Counted from the first letter of the stretch, positions 26,717 through 38,928 are shown. The stretch: 64,000 bases of DNA from Nocardia sp. NBC_00416 (GCF_036032445.1 NZ_CP107932.1:3598501-3662500); one strand, 5' to 3'. The notes: generated by a model from the sequence alone, not told the origin. Translations and numbers: made by a program.

Positions 26717-27505
26717 TCAGCGGCCGGTGAACTCGGCCGTTCCCGGACCGTCGCGCAGGTAGGAGCGGGTTCCGATCCGCTGGTCCGCGGTGGTGAACAG
26801 CTCCGCCCACTCCGTACGGGCCCGCTCGTGACCGTGCGGTCCGGCCTCGAACACCGCTTTGGCCGCCGCCAGCGCCCGGGCCGGGCCGGTGACGAACTGC
26901 CGGGCCCAGGACAGCGCGGACTCCAGCACATCGTCGGGAGCGACGACCTGATCCACCAGGCCGAGTCGCGCCGCCTCGTCCGGTTCGACGAACCGCCCGC
27001 TGAACACCAGGTCCTTGGCGGCCCCCGGACCGATCAGCAGCGACAGCCGCCGGATACCGGCGAGCGGGATCAGCCCGGCCTCGATCTGCGGCAGACCCAG
27101 TTTCACGTTGTCGCCGATGATCCGCCGGTCCGCGCCCAGGGCCAGTTCGAGCCCCGCTCCCAGCGCGTAACCACTGATCGCGGCCACCGTGGGTTGCGGA
27201 ATCGCGGCCAGGCAGCCGAGGGCGGCCTGCAGATCGGCGGCCATGGCGGCGGCCTGTTCGGCCGGGAGCTCGGCGAGTTCGGCCAGATCGTCGCCCGCGC
27301 AGAACACCCGCTCGTCACCGTAGACGACCAGCGCGGCGATCGCGGGGTCGGCGCCGCAGGCGGCGGCGGCCTCGGCGATCTCCCGGATCAACTGAGTGTT
27401 CAGCAGGTTCATCGGAGGACGAGCGATCCGCAGCACCGCCACACCGCGCTCGGCCCCGTCCGGGTGATCGGAGCCGAGCCGGGACAGGGATACGTATTCC
27501 GCCAT
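26717..27505 (-). CDS. Enoyl-CoA hydratase/isomerase (EchA17-like)
   Basis: 262 residues, crotonase fold. The CoA-binding and oxyanion regions are GDERVFCAGDDLAEL (about residue 66) and SGYALGAGLELALGADRRII (about 110). The Glu usual for hydration is expected in GLPQIEAGLIPLAG. It would hydrate 2-enoyl-CoA in fatty-acid breakdown, or catalyse a related crotonase reaction. Position matches Rv3039c. It may share electron-transfer demand with etfBA, but it is not in that operon. Confidence 0.92.
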   Translation of the reverse strand: MAEYVSLSRLGSDHPDGAERGVAVLRIARPPMNLLNTQLIREIAEAAAACGADPAIAALVVYGDERVFCAGDDLAELAELPAEQAAAMAADLQAALGCLAAIPQPTVAAISGYALGAGLELALGADRRIIGDNVKLGLPQIEAGLIPLAGIRRLSLLIGPGAAKDLVFSGRFVEPDEAARLGLVDQVVAPDDVLESALSWARQFVTGPARALAAAKAVFEAGPHGHERARTEWAELFTTADQRIGTRSYLRDGPGTAEFTGR

Positions 27506-27516
27506 GGGCGGTTACG

Positions 27517-28425
27517 CTACCGGGCGTCCGCGGTGCCGCCGGAATTCCTCGAACCACCCAGCAGCGACGGATCGGTATCGCGCATCCCCTTGGAACCGAC
27601 CAGCCGGGACGGATCCGGGAGCTCGGCGAAATAGCGCATATTGTCCGGGAACTGCAGCAGCTTCTTCCCGTCGACCTCGCCGAAGACCGGTTGGATCGGG
27701 TCGATCCGCGGCTCGGCGGTCAGGATCTCGGCGGTACTCGAATAGGCGGCCAGCGCGGTCAGCTGCGACCAGGTCGGTGGGAGCAGGACGTGCTCGCCGG
27801 CTTTCCAGGTCGCCAGCGCCGCAGCCGGAGTGGACCACTGCACCAGATCGGTTTCCGAGGTCGCGCCGTCGGCCAGCTGGCCCTCGGGCAGTACGGCGAC
27901 AAAGAAATGGGTGTCGTAGCGGCGGCGTTCCACCGTGGGGGTGATCCAGCGCGCCCACGGACGCAGCAGATCGGCGCGTAGCACCAGGTTCTGCTCGGCC
28001 AGGAACTCCGACAGCGTCAGATCGCGGCCCTCGATGCGCGCCCGCTCCCCGCGATAGCCGACCGTATCGGCGACCACGGTATCGGCGGTGGGCCCGGCAA
28101 GCAGTACCCCGCACTCCTCGAAGGTCTCCCGCACCGCCGCACAGACCAGTGCCTTGGCCCGCGCCTCGGACACCCCGTACCGCTGCGCCCACCACCGCGG
28201 CGCGGGACCGGCCCATTCGATCGCGACCTCGGCGTCCACGGGATCCACCCGTCCACCGGGAAAAGCGGTCATTCCGGCCGCGAAATCCATGGCTCCGGCC
28301 CGCCGCTGCAGGAACACCTCGGGGCCCTCGGCACCGTCGCGCACCAACATGACGGTCGAAGCGTCCCTGGCCTCGGGCACCTCGTCGATCGAGTCCGGCA
28401 CAGTCGTCTCACTCACCCTTCGCAC
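27517..28425 (-). CDS. NUDIX hydrolase (Rv3040c-like)
   Basis: 302 residues. The Nudix box is split by an insertion, as in NUDT19/RNase-like relatives: GGRVDPVDAE near residue 57, then AAVRETFEECGVLLAG near residue 93, keeping the REx2EExG metal-binding core. The long C-terminal part (WARWITPTVERRRYDTHFFV) is characteristic of this subgroup, whose eukaryotic member hydrolyses CoA esters. A CoA/acyl-CoA diphosphatase role is plausible next to an enoyl-CoA hydratase but not shown. Confidence 0.9.
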   Translation of the reverse strand: MRRVSETTVPDSIDEVPEARDASTVMLVRDGAEGPEVFLQRRAGAMDFAAGMTAFPGGRVDPVDAEVAIEWAGPAPRWWAQRYGVSEARAKALVCAAVRETFEECGVLLAGPTADTVVADTVGYRGERARIEGRDLTLSEFLAEQNLVLRADLLRPWARWITPTVERRRYDTHFFVAVLPEGQLADGATSETDLVQWSTPAAALATWKAGEHVLLPPTWSQLTALAAYSSTAEILTAEPRIDPIQPVFGEVDGKKLLQFPDNMRYFAELPDPSRLVGSKGMRDTDPSLLGGSRNSGGTADAR

Positions 28426-28480
28426 ACTAGCCGGGCCGATTTTTACAGTGTCCGGCGGCGCGGGAGTCGAGGTACCGCGG

Positions 28481-29314
28481 CTACCGTGAGCGGTGCCGCC
28501 CCAACCGGCGGGCCCGGCGGGCGAAGAAGCGGCCGTCGATACGGTCCAGGGCGATCGACTGGCGGAACGCCTCGCTCAGGTTCTCCGCGGTCAGCACATC
28601 GTCGAGCAGGCCCTGGGTGACGATCTCGCCCTCGCTGAGCAGCATGCAGTGGGTGAATCCGGGCGGGATCTCCTCGACGTGATGGGTGACCAGGACCAGC
28701 GCCGGCGCGTCGGGATCGGCGGCCAGGTCGCCGAGGCTCTCCACCAACTCCTCGCGGCCGCCCAGATCCACGCCTGCCGCCGGTTCGTCCAGCAGCAGCA
28801 GTTCCGGGTCGGTCATGAGGGCCCGGGCGATCAGGACCCGTTTGCGTTCGCCCTCCGACAGCGTGCCGTAGGTGCGGTCCAGAAGATGCTCGGCCCCCAG
28901 GCTTTCCAACATATCGATCGCACGGTCGGTGTCGACGTCGTCGTATTTCTCGCGCCACCGGCCCAAGACCGCGTAGCCGGCCGAGACCACCAGATCGGCG
29001 ACCCGTTCCTCGGCGGGGATCCGGGCCGCCAGCGCCGCGGACGACAGTCCGATCCGGGGGCGCAGTTCGCTGATGTTGGTCTTGCCCAGTCGTTCACCGA
29101 GTACGTAGGCGGTGCCGTACGAGGGATGCGTCTCGGCCGCCGCGATCTGCAGTAGCGAGGTTTTACCGGCACCGTTGGGACCCAGGATCACCCAGCGTTC
29201 GTCGAGTTCGACCTGCCAGGTGATCGGGCCTACGAGGGTGTGCCCGTTGCGGCGGATGGAAACGTTGGTGAAGTCGATGAGCAAATCTGGATCGGGGTGC
29301 GCCACGGGCTCCAT
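28481..29314 (-). CDS. Stand-alone ABC transporter ATP-binding protein (Rv3041c-like)
   Basis: 277 residues, one ABC domain. Walker A GPNGAGKTSLL is near residue 45, the signature LSEGERKRVLIARAL near 145 and Walker B LLLLDEPAAGVDLGG near 162, with the switch His in VLVTHHVEEI. No permease gene is adjacent, so its partner must be elsewhere or it has a non-transport role. The ATG at 29314 is used; an ATG ten codons upstream adds only basic residues. It lies head to tail with the PTH2-like gene at 29414-30253. Confidence 0.9.
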   Translation of the reverse strand: MEPVAHPDPDLLIDFTNVSIRRNGHTLVGPITWQVELDERWVILGPNGAGKTSLLQIAAAETHPSYGTAYVLGERLGKTNISELRPRIGLSSAALAARIPAEERVADLVVSAGYAVLGRWREKYDDVDTDRAIDMLESLGAEHLLDRTYGTLSEGERKRVLIARALMTDPELLLLDEPAAGVDLGGREELVESLGDLAADPDAPALVLVTHHVEEIPPGFTHCMLLSEGEIVTQGLLDDVLTAENLSEAFRQSIALDRIDGRFFARRARRLGRHRSR

Positions 29315-29371
29315 CTTGTCTCGAGGCGAACGTGATCGCGGCACCGGGCACCCGCGATTCGCCGGATCACC

Positions 29372-29402
29372 GGGACCGGTGCTCTCATCGGGCGCCGGTC
29401 CC
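29372..29402 (-). terminator. Hairpin after the PTH2-like gene
   Basis: GGGACCGG / CCGGTCCC, an 8-bp stem with a 15-base loop, 12 bp past the stop. Confidence 0.55.
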
Positions 29403-29413
29403 GCCGCGTCCTG

Positions 29414-30253
29414 CTACCACTGGTCCGGCCGCGCGGGCCGGGTCGCGATCACCGTCGTCGAACCAGGGGCGACCTCGGTGAAACCGGCGTCGCGTACCGC
29501 GGTCGCCGCACTGCGGGTGACCGCCGCCCGCAGCATCTCCCACTGGTCGGGCCCGGCCTCGCGCACCGCACAGGCGAAGCCGCGCCGGGCCCACGTCCGA
29601 GCCTGTTCGACCGGAAGCGCACCGGCGAACAGCATGCTCGCGTGCCCGACCTGCGCCGCGGCCTTGCCGACCGTCATCCCGAGTTCCGCGTTCACCCAGA
29701 ACACCGGGACATCCAGCGGAACCGGGCCGGGATCATCGGATTCGAGATCGGTGCCGCCGATCTGGAGCCGCCTGATCCGGGCGTCGACCGAACCGACCGG
29801 CCCGGGAACGAGTGCCCGCACCAGCGCGCCGCCGCTCTCGACGGTCACCCCCGCCACCTCGTTCGCGGCCGCCCACTGGGCGCCGCGGGCCCGCCGCGCC
29901 ACCTTCCTGATCCGCGACCGCTTCCACGCCAGATACCGCTGTTCCCATTCCCCTTCGGACCCCACCCGCGGGTCCAGACACAGTGCGACCGCCGCGGCCG
30001 CCGCGGCGGCCAGCACATCGCTACGCGCCGGCAGTTCGGCCTTCGGCAGATACAGCACCATCTGCATGGCCTGCACCTCGGCCGGATCGTCGGGATCGCC
30101 CAGGCCGCCGTACCCCGCGGCGAGTTCGGTGTGACGCTCGGAAAAGCCTGGGTCGGTGAAGAAGTCGAGTTCCTCGTCGTCCGGGAGATCCGGAACCACA
30201 TCCGATTCGCGGCCGTTCACCGCTACATCCGTCAACCCGCTATCCGGCATCAC
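29414..30253 (-). CDS. Peptidyl-tRNA hydrolase Pth2-family protein
   Basis: 279 residues. The C-terminal half carries the PTH2 active-site segment NAELGMTVGKAAAQVGHASM near residue 190, normally a 120-residue enzyme that frees tRNA from stalled peptides. The N-terminal 165 residues are an extra region (RYLAWKRSRIRKVARRARGA is basic and could contact RNA) found in actinobacterial members. It is a second route for tRNA recycling beside the usual Pth1. The gene is alone; the terminator follows. Confidence 0.82.
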   Translation of the reverse strand: MMPDSGLTDVAVNGRESDVVPDLPDDEELDFFTDPGFSERHTELAAGYGGLGDPDDPAEVQAMQMVLYLPKAELPARSDVLAAAAAAAVALCLDPRVGSEGEWEQRYLAWKRSRIRKVARRARGAQWAAANEVAGVTVESGGALVRALVPGPVGSVDARIRRLQIGGTDLESDDPGPVPLDVPVFWVNAELGMTVGKAAAQVGHASMLFAGALPVEQARTWARRGFACAVREAGPDQWEMLRAAVTRSAATAVRDAGFTEVAPGSTTVIATRPARPDQW

Positions 30254-30459
30254 ACCAACCCTCCCAGCACCCGACCATCACGGGACGACAGCCTACCCAC
30301 GCGCCGCACCACGACCCGCCGTGGTGCCGAGTTCAGCAAGCCCGGCAAAGGGTCGCGCCCCGCCGTTCCGCACCCGAACCGCAGCCGCCGAAGGTGACGA
30401 GCCCCGAGCATCGACCCCTGGCCCTCGGATCGCCCGCACCCATCGTTCCGGGTCACGAG

Positions 30460-30487
30460 GGCCCGCCCGCCTTACCGCATGCGGGCC
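30460..30487 (-). terminator. Hairpin after serB
   Basis: GGCCCGC / GCGGGCC, a 7-bp stem with a 14-base loop, just past the serB stop. Confidence 0.5.
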
Positions 30488-30498
30488 ATGAACACATG

Positions 30499-32030
<1,532 letters not shown>

Positions 32031-32069
32031 GCGTGTGCACCCGTCGACCGGGTCGACGGGTGCACACGC
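32031..32069 (-). terminator. Terminator of ctaD
   Basis: GCGTGTGCACCCGTCGAC pairs perfectly with 32052-32069 around CGG: an 18-bp stem eight bases past the ctaD stop. Confidence 0.88.
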
Positions 32070-32076
32070 GCAGCAG

Positions 32077-33816
32077 CTAGGACTTGACCAGCGTCTCCTC
32101 GGGGTGGTGTTTGGCTCCACCCGTGAAACCGACGTGGGCCTCCGTGCGCATCCGCTCGACCATATGCGGATAGTGCAGTTCGAACGCGGGACGTTCGGAG
32201 CGGATCCGCGGCAGCTCGTAGAAGTTGTGCCGCGGCGGCGGGCAACTGGTCGCCCATTCCAGGGAGTTGCCGTAGCCCCACGGATCGTCGACCGTGACCA
32301 CTTCGCCGTAGCGGTAGCTCTTGAAGACGTTCCACAGGAACGGCAGCATCGAGGCGCCGAGAATGAAGGCACCGATGGTGGAGATGGTGTTCAGCGTCGT
32401 GAAACCGTCACCGGCCTGGTAGTCCGCGTAGCGGCGGGGCATACCTTCGGCGCCCAGCCAGTGCTGCACCAGGAAGGTGAGGTGGAAGCCCAGGAACGTG
32501 GTCCAGAAGTGCCATTTGCCGAGGCGTTCGTCCAGCATGCGACCGGTCATCTTCGGGAACCAGAAGTAGATACCGGCGTAGGTGGCGAACACGATCGTGC
32601 CGAACAGCACGTAGTGGAAGTGCGCGACCACGAAGTAGGAGTCGGTGACGTGGAAGTCCAGCGGCGGGCTGGCCAGGATGACACCGGACAGACCACCGAA
32701 CAGGAAGGTGACGAGGAAGCCCACCGAGAACAACATCGGCGATTCGAACGTCAATTGTCCCTTCCACATGGTGCCGATCCAGTTGAAGAATTTGACACCG
32801 GTCGGGACCGCGATCAGGAAGGTCATGAACGAGAAGTAGGGCAGCAGGACCGCGCCGGTGGCGTACATGTGGTGCGCCCACACCGCGATCGACAAAGCCG
32901 CGATACCGAGCGTCGCGTAGACCAGGGTGGTGTAGCCGAAGATCGGCTTGCGGCTGAACACCGGGAAGATCTCGGACACGATGCCGAAGAACGGCAGCGC
33001 GATGATGTACACCTCGGGGTGCCCGAAGAACCAGAACAGGTGCTGGTAGAGCAGGATGCCGCCGGTGCCGGGGTCGTAGATGTGCCCGCCCAGGTGCCGG
33101 TCGTAGGCCAGACCCATCAGGGCGGCGGTCAGCAGCGGGAAGGCGAGCAGCACGAGCACGCTGGTGACGGCGATGTTCCAGGTGAAGATCGGCATCCGGA
33201 ACATGGTCATGCCCGGAGCGCGCAGGCAGACCACCGTCGTCAGCATGTTCACACCGCCGAGGATGGTGCCCAGACCGGAGACGGCCAGGCCCAGGATCCA
33301 CAGGTCGGTGCCCACACCCGGCGAGTGCAGGATATCGGTGAGCGGCACGTACGCCGTCCAGCCGAAGTCCGCGGCGCCGCCCGGGGTGATGAAGCCGGCG
33401 GTCGCCATGGTGGCGCCGAACGCGTACAGCCAGTAGCTGAAGGCGTTCAGGCGCGGGAAGGCGACGTCGGGGGCGCCGATCTGCAGCGGCAGGATGATGT
33501 TGGCGAAGCCGAACACGATCGCGGTCGCGTAGAACAGCAGCATGATCGTGCCGTGCATGGTGAACAGCTGGTTGAACTGCTCGGGCGAGAGGAACTGCAG
33601 ACCCGGGCGAGCGAGCTCACCGCGCATCATCAGGGCCATCAGGCCGCCGATGAGGAAGAACGCCATCGAGGTGGTCAGATACATGACGCCCAGGACCTTC
33701 GGGTCCGTGGTGGTCACCATCTTGTATATGAACGACCCCTTCGGCCCCGTCCGCGCCGGGAATGGCCGAGTCGCTTCCACCCCCTGTGGGACTGGCTTGG
33801 GCTCTACGGCAGTCAC
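32077..33816 (-). CDS. ctaD: Cytochrome c oxidase aa3 subunit I
   Basis: 579 residues with twelve hydrophobic helices. Heme and copper ligands are visible: [11 protein letters not shown] (low-spin heme), [10 protein letters not shown] (CuB His and the cross-linked Tyr), WAHHMYATG (CuB) and [10 protein letters not shown] (the two heme ligands). This is the catalytic subunit that reduces oxygen and pumps protons in the cytoplasmic membrane. Other oxidase subunits are not nearby, as in M. tuberculosis where ctaD (Rv3043c) also stands alone. It is divergent from fecB. Confidence 0.98.
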   Translation of the reverse strand: MTAVEPKPVPQGVEATRPFPARTGPKGSFIYKMVTTTDPKVLGVMYLTTSMAFFLIGGLMALMMRGELARPGLQFLSPEQFNQLFTMHGTIMLLFYATAIVFGFANIILPLQIGAPDVAFPRLNAFSYWLYAFGATMATAGFITPGGAADFGWTAYVPLTDILHSPGVGTDLWILGLAVSGLGTILGGVNMLTTVVCLRAPGMTMFRMPIFTWNIAVTSVLVLLAFPLLTAALMGLAYDRHLGGHIYDPGTGGILLYQHLFWFFGHPEVYIIALPFFGIVSEIFPVFSRKPIFGYTTLVYATLGIAALSIAVWAHHMYATGAVLLPYFSFMTFLIAVPTGVKFFNWIGTMWKGQLTFESPMLFSVGFLVTFLFGGLSGVILASPPLDFHVTDSYFVVAHFHYVLFGTIVFATYAGIYFWFPKMTGRMLDERLGKWHFWTTFLGFHLTFLVQHWLGAEGMPRRYADYQAGDGFTTLNTISTIGAFILGASMLPFLWNVFKSYRYGEVVTVDDPWGYGNSLEWATSCPPPRHNFYELPRIRSERPAFELHYPHMVERMRTEAHVGFTGGAKHHPEETLVKS

Positions 33817-34110
33817 TGATCCTCCTGAAGGTGCCTTTAGGGTCGCTCCGCAGGCTCCACTGTTTTTTGCCCGCTGCCCGGTGCGCCCGGGCGGCCAACG
33901 GTTAGCTTGCGCTTCTCGAATCGTAAACCGTCCGTCGAGTGCGAGGCGTCCGGGTCCTACTCTGTGTCGTACTCAGGGGCGTCGTTCTGCCCTTGTGCCG
34001 GGTCCGCGCGACCGCCCCGAGCGGGCCAGCGGCTGGTCGCGCGGCCGGCGGCCGATCCGCGCCCAACGCTGGCGCGCGTCGAATCCCGGTGGGCATGTAC
34101 CCTTCCCGGC

Positions 34111-35190
34111 ATGCCGGTGAGCTCCGCTGTCCACTCTCCAGCCGTGCGTGATCCCCGGACCGGCCGTGCCCGCCGGCTGCTGGGCGCCGCGCTCGCGTGC
34201 GCCGCGTTGACGGTGTCCGCGTGCGCGAGTCATCCCGACGATTCGGCCTCGATCGTCCGCGCCACCACGAAGATCGCGGGAGCCGGCGTGGTCGGCGTCG
34301 AACGCGACACCACCCAGGCCTGCTCGCTACCCACCGCGCCCGATCCCGCCGAGGGCGCCACCCGCACCGTCCGGCATTCGGCCGGGGAGTCGCAGGTGCC
34401 CGCCGATCCGCAGCGGATCGTCGTGCTGGGCGCTTCGGCCCTCGACGCCGCCTGCGCGGTCGGGCTGTGGGAGCGGGTCGTCGGCGCGACCACGGTCGCG
34501 GGACCCACACCGCAGCCGGGCTACCTGGGTTACGGCGTGCGGGACGTGCCCGGTGTCGGTGTCGCGGCCGACCCCGACCCTGCCCTCATCGCCCAGCTGA
34601 ACCCGGACCTGATCATCGGCGAGACACCTGCCGGGCGGGCCGACTATGCCGCGTTGAGCGCGATCGCCCCGACGGTGTTGATCGGCGCGGAGCAGAACTG
34701 GGAGAAGCAGTTCAGCGCGTTCGCGGGCGCGCTGGGCCGGCACGGAGCCGGTGCGGCGGCGTTGGACGCCTATCACACCGGAGCCGCCGCGACCGGAGCC
34801 ACCATCAACGCCCGCTTCACTCAGGCGTCCCTCGTCCGTTTCACCGCCTCGGGCAGCGAATTCCTGGGCAGTGAGACGTTCGCGGCGCAGATCCTCGCCG
34901 ATACCGGCGCGACCCGCCCGCCCGCGCAGCGCGACACCTCCGCGCCGATCGACGAATCCGATCCGGTCGCCGCCGAAGGCGATCTGATCATGGTGATGTT
35001 CGCGGGTCCCGACGGCCGGGACCACGGCGAATCGGTGATGGGCTCGGAGCAGTGGGAGAAATTGGGCGCGGTGGGCGACAACCGCACCTTCGTCGTCGAC
35101 GACGCCCTCTGGCACACCACCGGGCTGACGGCGGCGCGCGCGGTCCTCACCGATATCGAGAACACGCTCAACGCCTACGTCATGGAGTGA
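34111..35190 (+). CDS. fecB: FecB-like substrate-binding lipoprotein
   Basis: 359 residues. A signal peptide with lipobox LTVSAC near residue 35 is followed by a class III (FecB/BtuF-type) binding domain: RIVVLGASALDAACAVGLWERVVGAT, LIAQLNPDLIIGE, and VRFTASGSEFLGSETFAAQILADTG. It would sit outside the membrane and bind an iron-siderophore or other metal complex; in mycobacteria FecB has also been tied to cell-envelope integrity. No permease is adjacent. The ATG at 34111 starts a standard signal sequence. Divergent from ctaD. Confidence 0.92.
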   Translation: MPVSSAVHSPAVRDPRTGRARRLLGAALACAALTVSACASHPDDSASIVRATTKIAGAGVVGVERDTTQACSLPTAPDPAEGATRTVRHSAGESQVPADPQRIVVLGASALDAACAVGLWERVVGATTVAGPTPQPGYLGYGVRDVPGVGVAADPDPALIAQLNPDLIIGETPAGRADYAALSAIAPTVLIGAEQNWEKQFSAFAGALGRHGAGAAALDAYHTGAAATGATINARFTQASLVRFTASGSEFLGSETFAAQILADTGATRPPAQRDTSAPIDESDPVAAEGDLIMVMFAGPDGRDHGESVMGSEQWEKLGAVGDNRTFVVDDALWHTTGLTAARAVLTDIENTLNAYVME

Positions 35191-35411
35191 CGTCCTGTAG
35201 TGCACGGTGGCGCGGGGGTCGGCTGCGCGGGTGGCGGCCGTAGCGTTCGTGGTCGCGGTGGAATCGGCGCGGCGGGGTGCGCACCGGGGCCTGTGGGGGG
35301 TGCCCGGGCTGGTGGCGGTGACGCGCACAGCAGACTCACAGCGCGGACCCAGCCATCGGCAAGGCAGTGTTTCTACCGTCGCAGTCACCCATCGTCGAGA
35401 AGAGGTGCGCA

Positions 35412-36413
35412 GTGCGGAAACGTCCATCAGGGCCGCGAGAGGAACGGCACGAACACGATCTGGGGCTCGCCCACGATCTGTCGGTGATGTTCTCCCGGCG
35501 GCGGGCCCTCTGGTTGCTCGGCGCAGCCGGGACCGCGTCGGTCGCGGCGGCCTGCGCATCCAATGACGGCTCAGCTCCCGCCGGATCGGCCGCGACTTCC
35601 GCCGCGGCCGACACCGGGACGGTGGCCGCCGCCCCGCAGGAGACCGCCGGACCGTATCCCGGTGACGGCTCGAACGGCCCTAACGTGCTCGTCGAATCCG
35701 GTGTCGTGCGCTCCGATATCACCAGTAGTTTCGGCCCCTACTCCGGCACCGCCGAGGGCGTGCCCGCCACCATCCGGCTCACGCTGCAGGACCTGGCACA
35801 GAATGGTGCTGCGGGCAAAGGTATGGCGCTCTACATATGGCATTGCGACCGGGACGGCGAGTATTCGCTGTACGGCCGGGACATCACCGAACAGAACTAT
35901 CTGCGCGGGGTGCAGATCGCCGATGATTCCGGGCAGGTGAGTTTCACGTCGATCTTTCCCGCCTGCTACGCGGGCCGCTGGCCGCATATCCATTTCGAGG
36001 TCTACGACAGCCTCGAGACCGCGGTGGCCGGCGAGAACGCCCGCCTCACCTCGCAGATCGCACTTCCACAGGACGTCTGCGAAAAGGTCTACAACACCGA
36101 TTCGGGCTATGCCCGCAGCCTCACGAACCTGTCCGAGGTCACCCTTGCCACCGATAACGTCTTCGGTGACGGCTGGGAAGCCGAACTCGCCACCGTCACC
36201 GGCACTCCGGATTCCGGCATGGACATCTCGCTGACCATCGGAGTGGCCGAGAAGTCCGCGAACCAGTCCCCGGAAGGAGGGGGACCGGGTGGCGCCCCGC
36301 CGGACGGAGGCCCACCCAACGGGAGCCCGCCCAACGGAGGCACGCCCAACGGAGGCCCGCCCGGCGGACAGCGGCCTTCGGGTGCTCCTCCCGGCCCGCC
36401 GCCGAGTAATTGA
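35412..36413 (+). CDS. Exported intradiol ring-cleavage dioxygenase-like protein
   Basis: 333 residues. An N-terminal charged region leads to SRRRALWLLGAAGTASVAAA, a twin-arginine-like signal ending at a Cys, so Tat export with possible lipidation. The catalytic domain keeps both Tyr/His pairs of the non-heme Fe(III) site (GEYSLYGRD; PACYAGRWPHIHFEVY). The tail is Gly/Pro/Asn-rich, encoded by four 15-bp repeats. The start is taken at GTG 35412 because the EHDLGLAHDL segment before the Arg motif is shared by relatives; ATG 35487 is the alternative. The aromatic substrate is unknown. Confidence 0.86.
   Translation: MRKRPSGPREERHEHDLGLAHDLSVMFSRRRALWLLGAAGTASVAAACASNDGSAPAGSAATSAAADTGTVAAAPQETAGPYPGDGSNGPNVLVESGVVRSDITSSFGPYSGTAEGVPATIRLTLQDLAQNGAAGKGMALYIWHCDRDGEYSLYGRDITEQNYLRGVQIADDSGQVSFTSIFPACYAGRWPHIHFEVYDSLETAVAGENARLTSQIALPQDVCEKVYNTDSGYARSLTNLSEVTLATDNVFGDGWEAELATVTGTPDSGMDISLTIGVAEKSANQSPEGGGPGGAPPDGGPPNGSPPNGGTPNGGPPGGQRPSGAPPGPPPSN
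36306..36365 (+). repeat. Four tandem 15-bp repeats in dioxygenase tail
   Basis: Four in-frame units of the type GGAGGCCCGCCCAAC encode a GGPPN-like pentapeptide array near the C-terminus. Such arrays expand and contract easily. Confidence 0.85.
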
Positions 36414-36532
36414 CGCCGCGGTGATCCCGGCGCGCGACACGCGCACCGGGCTCACCCCGCTCCGACCGGCCTTCACCATTTCGAGGGACCGTAATCGCAG
36501 GTGGAAGCCCATTCCCCGAGTACCGTCGAGCT

Positions 36533-36760
36533 ATGGGCGACAAGGCGCACGGTCATCGCTCACTGGCGTACCGCCTGAGCGTCGGGATCGCCATCGGCAT
36601 GGCGATCGGGGTTCCGCTGGGGTTGGCGGTCCTGAACAATCTCGCCCTGGGCATCGCCCTCGGCGCCGGTTTCGGAATCGCCTTCGGGCTGGCCATGTCG
36701 CCGTCACCGTCCGGCGAGCACGAAGACGGTGGCCGCCAGGAACCTCCCACGGACGATTGA
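36533..36760 (+). CDS. Small glycine-zipper membrane protein
   Basis: 75 residues. A basic N-terminus (KAHGHRSLAYR) is followed by two Gly/Ala-rich hydrophobic segments (VGIAIGMAIGVPLGLAVL; LALGIALGAGFGIAFGLAM) with GxxxG-type spacing, then a polar acidic tail. Likely a two-helix inner-membrane protein of unknown role. It precedes nrdF by 155 bp on the same strand, but nothing ties it to nucleotide reduction. Confidence 0.65.
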   Translation: MGDKAHGHRSLAYRLSVGIAIGMAIGVPLGLAVLNNLALGIALGAGFGIAFGLAMSPSPSGEHEDGGRQEPPTDD

Positions 36761-36852
36761 GTACGCTCGGCGCCGCGGTCGCCGTGCGCCGAAAATCCGG
36801 ATCTTCCAGTCCTTTCGACGCGTTGAACACAACCGGTGGTGCTGCTCGATGA

Positions 36853-37878
<1,026 letters not shown>

Positions 37879-37895
37879 TCCGAACGGATGCCGGG

Positions 37896-37922
37896 CCGGG
37901 TCCGTGGATGAACCGGACCCGG
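37896..37922 (+). terminator. Terminator of nrdF
   Basis: CCGGGTCCG / CGGACCCGG, a 9-bp perfect stem with a 9-base loop, 18 bp after the nrdF stop. Confidence 0.7.
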
Positions 37923-38000
37923 AGGTGGACCGAGCCGTGGACTGGAATGTCGCACGGCCGGTCCTCGACCGGAGGTCACCCGGGATCCGCCCCGACCCGG

Positions 38001-38279
38001 CTACTCCGCGAAAACTTCCGCGATATCCGAAACGGTGATGGCGCGGTCGAACCAACGGTCGAGCACCTCGAGGTCCGTGCAGTGTCGAATGCGTTCCTCG
38101 GCCGACTCGGGGACGACGATCGCGCGAGCCTCCAATAGCCGCAGGATCTTGTCGACCACTTCCTCGACACGACCCTCGACGCGGCCTTCGACACGACCCT
38201 CGACAAGGCCTTCGACACGACCCTCGGCGCGCAGCCGCTGGGACGTCTTCGAACGGTAGAACGACAGGTCCACGCTCAT
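38001..38279 (-). pseudogene. C-terminal tail of an Rpn/PD-(D/E)XK-type protein
   Basis: The 92 codons read like the end of actinobacterial Rpn-like proteins: FYRSKTSQRLRAEG, four GRVE units, then ILRLLEARAIVVPESAEERI and CTDLEVLDRWFDRAITV. In full-length relatives (about 300 residues, from memory) a nuclease-like domain precedes this. Here the frame stays open upstream to about 38400 with residues resembling the family (AAKTWSKLM), but no start codon or nuclease motif is found. It is best seen as an N-terminally deleted gene, possibly still translated from the ATG at 38279. Confidence 0.65.
38162..38227 (-). repeat. 12-bp tandem repeats encoding GRVE units
   Basis: About five near-identical 12-bp units of the type GGTCGTGTCGAA/GGCCGCGTCGAG in the Rpn-like tail. 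Length variation by slippage is likely. Confidence 0.75.
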
Positions 38280-38421
38280 CAGTTTGCTCCAGGTTTTCGC
38301 GGCTCGGGTGTTGCCGAGGCCGAGTTCGGTGAGTTCGGATCTTCGGCGCGTCGTGTATCGAGTTTCGACAAGGCGTTCCCGTCCCGTGAGTCGCTGACGA
38401 GAAGCGCGCCGGGCGACGACC

Positions 38422-38928
38422 CTATTGCGCGACGCGACAGGTGTCGTCGACCGGCCGGGTGATCGACCAATTCTGACGGAACCGGCAGGCCGCGATCTTC
38501 CACCGGTCGTCCTCGACGCGGTATTCGTCGTCGTATTCGCCGGTCATCACCGTCTCCGTCTGCTCGATCAGGTTCACCTGACGGAACTTCAGCGTCCACC
38601 GCCCGGACGCGTGCTCGTCGTCGTGGACGGTGATATCGGGATGCGTCCCGTGATGCATATCGAGGATGACGTTCTTCCCGTCGACCTTGTGCAACGCGAT
38701 CTTCTCGAACACCGCGGCCATACCGTCGGCGTCGAAGGAACCGAGCACGCCGTAGTCGACCGCGGCGCCCGCGGCGACGAAACACTCCCGGAACGCTTTC
38801 GGGTCCTTGGCATCACAGGCCCGCAGGTAGCGGTGTTTGAGGGCCTTGATCGCCTCGACCGCCTCCAACCGCGCTACCCGCTGCGCCAGATCGGCTTCCG
38901 TGGACTGCGGTCGGGGTGCGCGTGACAT
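38422..38928 (-). CDS. SnoaL-like (NTF2 fold) protein
   Basis: 168 residues. The opening helix VARLEAVEAIKALKHRYLRACDAKD is the standard start of SnoaL_4 proteins, followed by FRECFVAAGAAVDYG and VDGKNVILDMHHGTHPDI. These cone-shaped domains catalyse aldol, dehydratase or hydroxylase-type steps, or just bind ligands. Divergent from the mycofactocin-type SDR at 39259, a common pairing in steroid or terpene breakdown loci; joint action on one substrate is an inference. Confidence 0.85.
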   Translation of the reverse strand: MSRAPRPQSTEADLAQRVARLEAVEAIKALKHRYLRACDAKDPKAFRECFVAAGAAVDYGVLGSFDADGMAAVFEKIALHKVDGKNVILDMHHGTHPDITVHDDEHASGRWTLKFRQVNLIEQTETVMTGEYDDEYRVEDDRWKIAACRFRQNWSITRPVDDTCRVAQ

